This document shows, piece after piece, positions 57,459 to 64,000 of a stretch of DNA of 64,000 nucleotides. The notes under the pieces are model-generated. The model made no database searches. It was not told the origin of the DNA and saw nothing but the letters and a program-made list of their open reading frames with translations. This DNA is from Glandiceps talaboti (lineage: Eukaryota; Hemichordata; Enteropneusta; Spengelidae), in contig NC_135552.1 of assembly GCF_964340395.1 (NCBI RefSeq), forward strand, positions 1,495,001 to 1,559,000, written 5' to 3'. Numbering within the stretch: position 1 is the first letter of the stretch; every line of letters starts with the position of its first letter. The position numbers and the translations under genes are program-made.

Positions 57459-58491
57459 TCTCCCATAAGGGCAAACCATAGATTTAAACTGAATGCCTCT
57501 CATAAGGGCAAACCATAGGTTTTTACTCCTCCACATTCATATTAAATTATTAATTATGCACATTAATCATTAAAAATAAACTAGAGATGAATTGAAAATG
57601 TTCCTGGAGAGGGGAAATGTTATTAATGTGCATATATGCTATATTAACAAGTATTTTACATATATGTTCTATATTATGTTTAATGTACATACCAAATTAT
57701 ATTGAATTTGAGGTATGAATTCATAAGATATAGTCTAATTACCGAAAATAATGAACTATGCAAATTAATCATTAAAATGAAAAGCTATGCCAACAGGCTT
57801 TATAGGATATGTGTGCTTTGTTTTGGTTGATGTCTGTGCCAAATTATATTAAATTTGAAGCTTACATTCTTAAGATATAGCCTAATTATATAATATTTAA
57901 AGTCTTATCACTCCGCTCAAGGTTATTACCTATTGTATTAAGGAGTGGATACGAGATGTGAATGTTGGTAATCCCAAGCGGAATGATTTTCCATTTATGG
58001 GTGGGTGGGTGGGGCTTCGGATCTTATTTCCTGGTTTGTGTTACCTGCCCTACCTTCCCTCATCACCCATTATATATTTTGGAGTCTGCTTACTCTCCTC
58101 ATTCGTACTTCAGTGTCGTGAACAAGGGATGACACCGACCTCTTCCCTTCACCTGGTTATATACCTATCCTCATTAATATTCATGAGATCATTTGCATAT
58201 TGCGTAGTAATTTCACTCCGTGATAAGGCTTTTAATAACCGAAAATAATGAATTATGCAAAATATTTATTTAAATATTTATTTCAGCTACATCAACAAGC
58301 TTTACAGCGGATATGCAATTTGTTATGTTTAAAGTATAACCAAATTATATTGAATTTGAAGTTCGCATTTTTAAGATATATCCTAATTAGTAAAAACCAT
58401 TAATTATGCAAATGACTAAGTAATCTTTCATTAGAATCAGTTCAGTAGATCTTGACGTATCATGTCCATAGACAAACACACACACACACTC

Positions 58492-58525
<34 letters not shown>

Positions 58526-58527
58526 AC

Positions 58528-58564
<37 letters not shown>

Positions 58565-58593
58565 AGCATAACATAACACTCCTTTACGAGAGG
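57459..58593 (+). mobile_element. CCTCCCGTAAGGG-family element, carrying a nested insertion
   Basis: Starts GTCTCCCATAAGGG, with a second partial start at 57494 (GCCTCTCATAAGGG), and ends CCTTTACGAGAGG at 58581-58593. The interior shows family motifs (CTTAAGATATAGCCTAATTA, AATTATGCAAAT), a nested element at 57886-58245, then (CA)n and (GACA)n at 58478-58562. Confidence 0.75.
57886..58245. mobile_element. Small nested inverted-repeat element (MITE-like)
   Basis: It interrupts the CCTCCC-family element between CCTAATTA and ACCGAAAATAATGAATTATG. Ends TATTTAAAGTCTTATCACTC and GTGATAAGGCTTTTAATA are imperfect inverted copies of about 20 bp. The body is GC-richer than its host and has a short open frame with no recognised domain. 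Confidence 0.65.
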
Positions 58594-58705
58594 AAAAAAC
58601 TAAACATATAAAGTGACACACACAAATAAATGTAAAATAACTGTTACAGTTTCAATTGTTTATGTCTTAATTTAAAGCAGGCAATAGTTATTAACTTTAA
58701 GTTAC

Positions 58706-58769
58706 CACCATCAAATTCCTCATTTGTCTGCATGTCTTCTGATATGCTCTTATTCAATATTGCCATTGC
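58706..58769 (-). CDS. CYP20A1: CYP20A1-like P450, short exon before the I-helix exon
   Basis: A 64-bp exon with acceptor TTTTTTTTCAG and donor GGTG|GTAACT. The translation A-M-A-I-L-N-K-S-I-S-E-D-M-Q-T-N-E-E-F-D-G is followed by one base that joins CC of the next exon to give Ala. Phase 0 at the start, phase 1 at the end, so the frame passes through without gap. The sequence is less conserved, as expected for the F-G region of P450s. Confidence 0.82.
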
Positions 58770-59004
58770 CTGAAAAAAAAAACCCAGAGTTTACATTAAC
58801 TTGGACATTTTAAATTGGCTCACCAAATAAACAATGTGTTCTGTAATTTATCAACACTAAAATTTTTAGACTTATGAATCTATCTTTACAATTTTTTTTT
58901 TTTTAAATTTTACACATTGATATACTTGCATAGAGTTGCATATCTCCAACAATCATTATTAACACATTCTATAACAAAACCATTTCAGATAGTATTAGGT
59001 AGTT

Positions 59005-59915
59005 TAATTAGCTATTTACATATCTGTCTATATCTTGTTGGTACATTAGATATTTACACACATTTGTTGGTATCTTGTTGGTACATTAGATATTTATATA
59101 TCTGTGGATATCTTGTTGGTATGTTAGATATTGACATATCTGTTGGTATCTTGTTGGTACATTAGATATTTACATCTGTGGATATCTTGTTGGTATGTTA
59201 GATATTTATATATCTGTTGGTATCTTGTTGGTACATTAGATATTTACATCTGTGGATATCTTGTTGGTATGTTAGATATTTATATATCTGTTGGTATCTT
59301 GTTGGTACATTAGATATTTACATCTGTTGATATCTTGTTGGTACATTAGATATTTACATATCTGTTGATATCTTGTTGGTACATTAGATATTTACATCTG
59401 TTGATATCTTGTTGGTACATTAGATATTTACATATCTGTCAATATCTTGTTGGTACATTAGTTATTTACACATCTGTTGATATCTTGTTGGTACATTAGA
59501 TATTTACATATCTGTTGGTATCTTGTTGGTACATTAGATATTTACACATCTGTTGATATCTTGTTGGTACATTAGATATTTACATATCTGTTGGTATCTT
59601 GTTGGTACATTAGCTATTGACATATCTGTTGATATCTTGTTGGTATATTAGATATTTACATCTGTGGATATCTTGTTGGTATGTTAGATATTTACACATC
59701 TGTTGATATCTTGTTGGTACATTAGATATTTACATATCTGTTGGTATCTTGTTGGTACATTAGCTATTGACATATCTGTTGGTATCGTGTTGGTACATTA
59801 GATATTTACACATCTGTTGATATCTTGTTGGTACATTAGTTATTTACACATCTGTTCATACATTAGATATTTACATCTGTGGATATCTTGTTGGTATGTT
59901 AGATTTATATATAAT
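59005..59915. repeat. 38-bp minisatellite in a CYP20A1 intron (about 24 copies)
   Basis: The unit is GGTACATTAGATATTTACAT followed by ATCTGTTGATATCTTGTT. Two-base deletions (TACATCTG for TACATATCTG) give 36-bp copies, and GGTATGTTAG replaces GGTACATTAG in a subset. Confidence 0.93.
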
Positions 59916-60348
59916 CCCATGAAATCAATGTTAGTGTTACGTCATAATGATCCGAGTATGATTTGTTGGTATGTAATCATTTGTTGGTACATTAGCTAGT
60001 CTTTCTCATGCCAATGTAAAACCTGTTCACATGCAAGTCTACTAGCAATATAAATGCCTTGTATATTGATTCAACATATTCTCACATTATATTGGTTGTT
60101 ATCAACCCTATAAAATACATGCATTCATGTACACAAGCACACACTCACACAGATACATACACAACATACATGTACACAGACAGACAGACAGACACACAGA
60201 CACACACACACACACTAGTATTTACAGTGCCAACTTTAATAGTAGCTGAAAAAACTAAAAACTACCAAAGGAAGATTTTAACATTTTAGATTATGTATAT
60301 TCTTACAAGGAAGTGACATGGACTTGACAAAAGAAAAGAATGACTTAC
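59916..60348. other. CYP20A1 intron sequence with (CA)n and (GACA)n
   Basis: Short ACAC/GACA runs at 60130-60215. Otherwise nothing recognised. Confidence 0.6.
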
Positions 60349-60516
60349 TGTTTCGTAATGATGAAGGAGGGCAATGGCTGACTCTTCATCAATGAAATAG
60401 TCCCCAAAAGTAGCATTACTAAATGCTTTGATTACTAATTTGGACATGTACTCTGATAATGGAATATGTTCTTCTGGAGGAAGCCATGATATTTTCTCCA
60501 CCATAGCATCAGCAGC
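60349..60516 (-). CDS. CYP20A1: CYP20A1-like P450, most upstream exon found
   Basis: A 168-bp exon (56 codons), phase 0 at both ends, with acceptor TTATGGTTGCAG and donor GAAACA|GTAAGT. The translation A-A-D-A-M-V-E-K-I-S-W-L-P-P-E-E-H-I-P-L, then S-E-Y-M-S-K-L-V-I-K-A, then F-G-D-Y-F-I-D-E-E. The order H-I/V-P-L-S-x-x-M then F-x-D/E matches CYP20A1 at about residues 150-200 of a roughly 460-residue protein. The N-terminal membrane anchor and about 140 residues are missing. I found no further exon between 60517 and 64000, so they probably lie beyond the window. Confidence 0.88.
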
Positions 60517-60592
60517 CTGCAACCATAAAATAAGGAATAACTCTTAATAACATGGGGGCTAAAAAAAATATGAACCAGATTGAAACTGAGTG

Positions 60593-62372
60593 CCTCCCGT
60601 CAGGGAATCACTAATTATGCAAATTAAACTAAAAAAAACTATGGTAACATGCTTTTTTTTGGACAAGTGTGCTTTCTTAGGTTAATGTATGTGCCAAATT
60701 ATACAGAATTTTAAGAGTGCATGATACTGCTTATTTACTGAGTATTGTTCATTACCTAAAATCCTTAATTATGCAAATTTTTCATTAAAACTGTAAGCTA
60801 TATCAACAAATTTTATAGGACATATCTGCTTTGTTGTGGTTAATGCATTCCTTCCAAAATTAGCGTCAAAATCCCATTAAGGTGCATCTTTTCGAAATTT
60901 GCATGCACTCTACATGTAAATACGTTATAAATGTAAATACATGTACATGAACACATCAGTGTCATTCTCCCGCACACCGAATACAAGTACATAGTTTGCA
61001 CTTCCAAAAAGAAAACATTTATATGCAACAATACTCTATACAGTGGCTTAATTTCATCTTTCTAGATTTTCGATTTTCTATGGTAATCACTCTCTAAAAA
61101 TATGTGCTCCGAGGACGAACTCTGGATGAATCTATGTTAGGTCGGTTCTTGGAGTCGGACCGTACAGAGTACATAAAACTACTGTATGATACAATACCAC
61201 AATCCATGAACTATTAGTTCCACAACATGAAGTATGAACGACAGCGTGAACTTTCAATTTGACAAAGACACACAGTTGTAAAGGTTTGATATAAATTTTG
61301 TGTTGCTGAGGAGAACTATTACTTCAGTATACACCAAGATAATCATTTATTCATAACCGATGCCTTACGTGTGAACCATGTTCACCCCAGACGAATCTTC
61401 GATGAGCATGTAGTGAACTTTAAATTCACATAATGCGTTCAATCCCATAACGAAGCTCAAAAAAAAGTTTCAGTTTTTATTATAGTGAGAATGAAATGGT
61501 GACATGGCAGTATGAATTTATCTAAGTGAAGTTTTCAGCATAGACTACTGTCCACCGATGTGGTCTATTTGATCATCGCTTCGCCCGTGAGGGAAGAGGC
61601 TTCGCCGTAATGGCCGTGCTATCGATGGAAACCCTTTCTAAATTCTAACCGCGTCTGACCAATCACGTGGATAAGTAATGATAATATCACGTCGTTTCTA
61701 CACTACCCAAGACGTGCTCTCCACGTCAGGAAATGGTCATGGGGCACATGAAACTGTTGAAATGTTTTGCATACGATGGGTCATATTCAAATTTCACAGG
61801 TCACACTACACAGAGATTTAAAACTTGAAGGTAGTTACAATTAGAACTGACTAAATCCAAAATGCCTTTTTCTACAACTTTGAAGAAAAGATGACAACCG
61901 TACGTTTGCCAACAGTAAGCCCCATTTGTCCCCTGTTTATGACGCATACCCAGTGATGCATACATCCAAAAAAATGCATCCCAAGTGTCAAGTATGGCGT
62001 CAAATATGCAAGAATAACACGTTAACGCGACCTCTAGTATGTACTGAATTATATTGAAATTGAAGTATACATTCTTAAGATATAGCCTAATTACCAAAAA
62101 TAAATTATGCAAATTATTCATTAACCCTGTAAGGTACATCAACAAATTTTATAGGGCAAATGTATGTTATGTTTAACGAATACTAAATTATATTGAAATT
62201 GAGGTATGCAGACTTGAGATATTGCTTAATTAGTTGATTTCATTGATATGCAAATTTCCCTAATTAACACAAACAGATCTCACTCAAAAACTAATCAGCT
62301 CTAGCCATTACCCCAAAAATTATATGTACTAAATTTCATTTTAATTGAGCCAGCCATTTTTAAGAAAATGAT

Positions 62373-62404
<32 letters not shown>

Positions 62405-62495
62405 CACACACACAGACACACACACACACACACACACACACGGACATTTGACATACACAGACAGACATCCCCCTTTTAATACCTCCCGTACCCTT
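60593..62495 (+). mobile_element. CCTCCCGTAAGGG-family element split by a 1.2-kb insertion
   Basis: Starts CCTCCCGTCAGGG (60593-60605) and ends TACCTCCCGTACCCTTAC at about 62495, with (GACA)n and (CA)n at 62371-62460. Family text stops at GTGGTTAATG (60845) and resumes at TATGTACTGAATTATATT (62038). Confidence 0.8.
60846..62037. mobile_element. Unclassified insertion inside the CCTCCC element
   Basis: About 1190 bp bounded by CATTCCTTCC on the left and GCGACCTCTAG on the right. I see no terminal inverted repeat or target duplication. A minus-strand frame of about 80 codons lies wholly inside it (from 62037 down to 61801) and reads W-D-A-F-F-W-M-Y-A-S-L-G-M-R-H, a non-repetitive sequence with no domain that I know. 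The CTAG end is Helitron-like but the other Helitron marks are not clear. Confidence 0.4.
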
Positions 62496-62639
62496 ACTAA
62501 TTACTACATTTGTCTGTTTACTACATAAGAAATATTTTTCTAAACTTCATATATGTAGTGTTCCAGTCAAACTGCCTTTTGATCTCAGATGAACAGAGAA
62601 TACATGTTCTAGCAATTGCAATCACATTTTTTTTAATTC

Positions 62640-62925
<286 letters not shown>

Positions 62926-63029
62926 TGAATGGAATTTTCAACCATAGTTTCGCACCTTGATCAGCTTCCTTATTCAATAGCTGATTTGAATTCAACTTCA
63001 ATTCTAAATAGCACAGTTTATCACATACA

Positions 63030-63480
63030 ATTAGCGCCAATGGTATTGTAGCACACCTGTACAGTTTTTAAAATTGTTTATCCACATACTGATCCATGCT
63101 AAGTATAGGTGTTCATTTGCTGAATGTTTATGCAATTGCCTATCCAGGCCTGTTATTATCTTTGCAATATACATCATCACATGGCTGTTGCTATGGGCGT
63201 GGTCTTGTTGCTAAGCATATTTGCATACATTAAAAAAAAAAGGTTTTCCACATGTCTATTAATCCCTGTTATCTTTGCAATATATCTGATTGTTTGGCTG
63301 TTGCTATGGGCATGGTCTTGTTGCTAAGCATATTTGCATATACACACTTGTCAATGAATCCCTGTTGTTATCCTAGTGATATACACTATCATTTGGCTGT
63401 TGCTATGCTATGGGCATGGTCTTGTTGCTAGGCATATTTGCATACATTTTTACTTGTCTATTAATTACTGTTTGGCCTCC
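63030..63480 (+). mobile_element. TAGCACAACTG-family 5' part with GTTGCTATGGGC repeats
   Basis: Begins GCGCCAATGGTATTGTAGCA with CACCTGTACAG, then three direct copies of TTGGCTGTTGCTATGGGC(G/A)TGGTC about 115 bp apart. It stops where the LINE 3' end starts. Confidence 0.75.
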
Positions 63481-63483
63481 CAG

Positions 63484-63970
63484 CATTTCAAATGATTCAG
63501 AATTCTGCAGCTCGTTTAGTTATTAGAGAAAAGTGTAACCACATTACCCCTTTTCTCAAAGTGTTACACTGGCTACCAGTACAACAGTGTGCAGAATTTA
63601 AAATTCTCTGCCTAACATTCAAAGTACTTCATGGTTTTGCACCTGGCTATCTTAGTCAGTTATATTTACCCGTCGTAGCTCCAGCCGTGATTTATGCAGT
63701 AACTCACGGTATGAAATTTACTTACACCAACCACTCAGCAATACTGCTGATTATGGTGACAGAGCATTCTCAATTTGTGCCCCACACTTGTGAAAATGCT
63801 CTGCTGTCATATCTGCAGAGTGTCGCTACATTCCAGACATTTAAATCAGGTCTTAAGACCTATTTCTTCGCTTGAGTCTGTTTTTGTACTTGTTTTTCTG
63901 TGCTTTATAAACCCCATTGTGATAGTTATATGGAATGCGCTATATAAGAAAATTAGATTAGATTAGATTA
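63484..63970 (+). mobile_element. CR1-like LINE 3' end with TTAGA tail
   Basis: The frame 63492-63875 carries the usual C-terminal RT region: I-Q-N-S-A-A-R-L-V, H-I-T-P-F-L-K-V-L-H-W-L-P-V, F-K-I-L-C-L-T-F-K-V-L-H-G-F-A-P-G-Y-L, and F-K-S-G-L-K-T-Y-F-F near the stop. It is followed by GCGCTATATAAGAAAATTAG and (ATTAG)n, the microsatellite tail common in CR1-type elements. Only the last 130 codons remain, a strong 5' truncation. Confidence 0.88.
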
Positions 63971-64000
63971 TTAATCCCTCTTGTAATCTTTGCAATAGAC

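Overview
This window is animal nuclear DNA. It has spliced exons with GT-AG borders, long introns, (CA)n and (GACA)n runs, and many decayed non-LTR retrotransposons and short inverted-repeat elements. There is no rRNA, tRNA, operon or CRISPR array that I can see. The vertebrate-like CYP20A1 exons, the CARD exons, a LINE ORF with a 2A-like motif and the AT-rich base composition fit a marine invertebrate, perhaps a deuterostome such as a hemichordate or lancelet. I cannot name the species.

Layout. (1) 1-15355: four tandem, nearly identical units of 3.2-4.4 kb. Each holds a 49-bp minisatellite, one putative exon for an acidic protein that I do not recognise, about 1.3 kb of non-coding DNA, and a truncated dispersed element. 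(2) 15356-25133: a two-exon minus-strand gene for a CARD (death-fold) protein of 115 aa, with an 8.5-kb intron full of LINE remains. (3) 25134-37294: no firm gene. It holds two large terminal-inverted-repeat elements, a palindromic X-box pair, poly-G/poly-C tracts and other dispersed repeats. (4) 37295-60516, minus strand: seven consecutive exons giving the C-terminal 321 residues of a cytochrome P450 of the CYP20A1 family; the N-terminal exons lie outside the window or were not found. Its introns hold most of the minisatellites here (37, 7, 39, 47 and 38 bp), two substantial LINE copies and a hAT transposase fragment cut by a LINE. (5) 60517-64000: an inverted-repeat element with a 1.2-kb insertion, a long (CA)n tract, and the 3' end of a CR1-like LINE with a TTAGA tail.

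The two gene identifications rest on exon phases that join without gaps and on motifs read in the translations. In the CYP20A1 product these are the I-helix G-G-x-H-T-T, the ExxR pair and the haem loop F-G-F-A-G-E-R-M-C-P-G. In the CARD product they are the hydrophobic pattern of a six-helix CARD and the K-G-L-R-G-Y segment typical of CARD9/CARD11-type domains. Almost all other long open frames are by-products of tandem repeats whose period is a multiple of three or whose sequence lacks stops.
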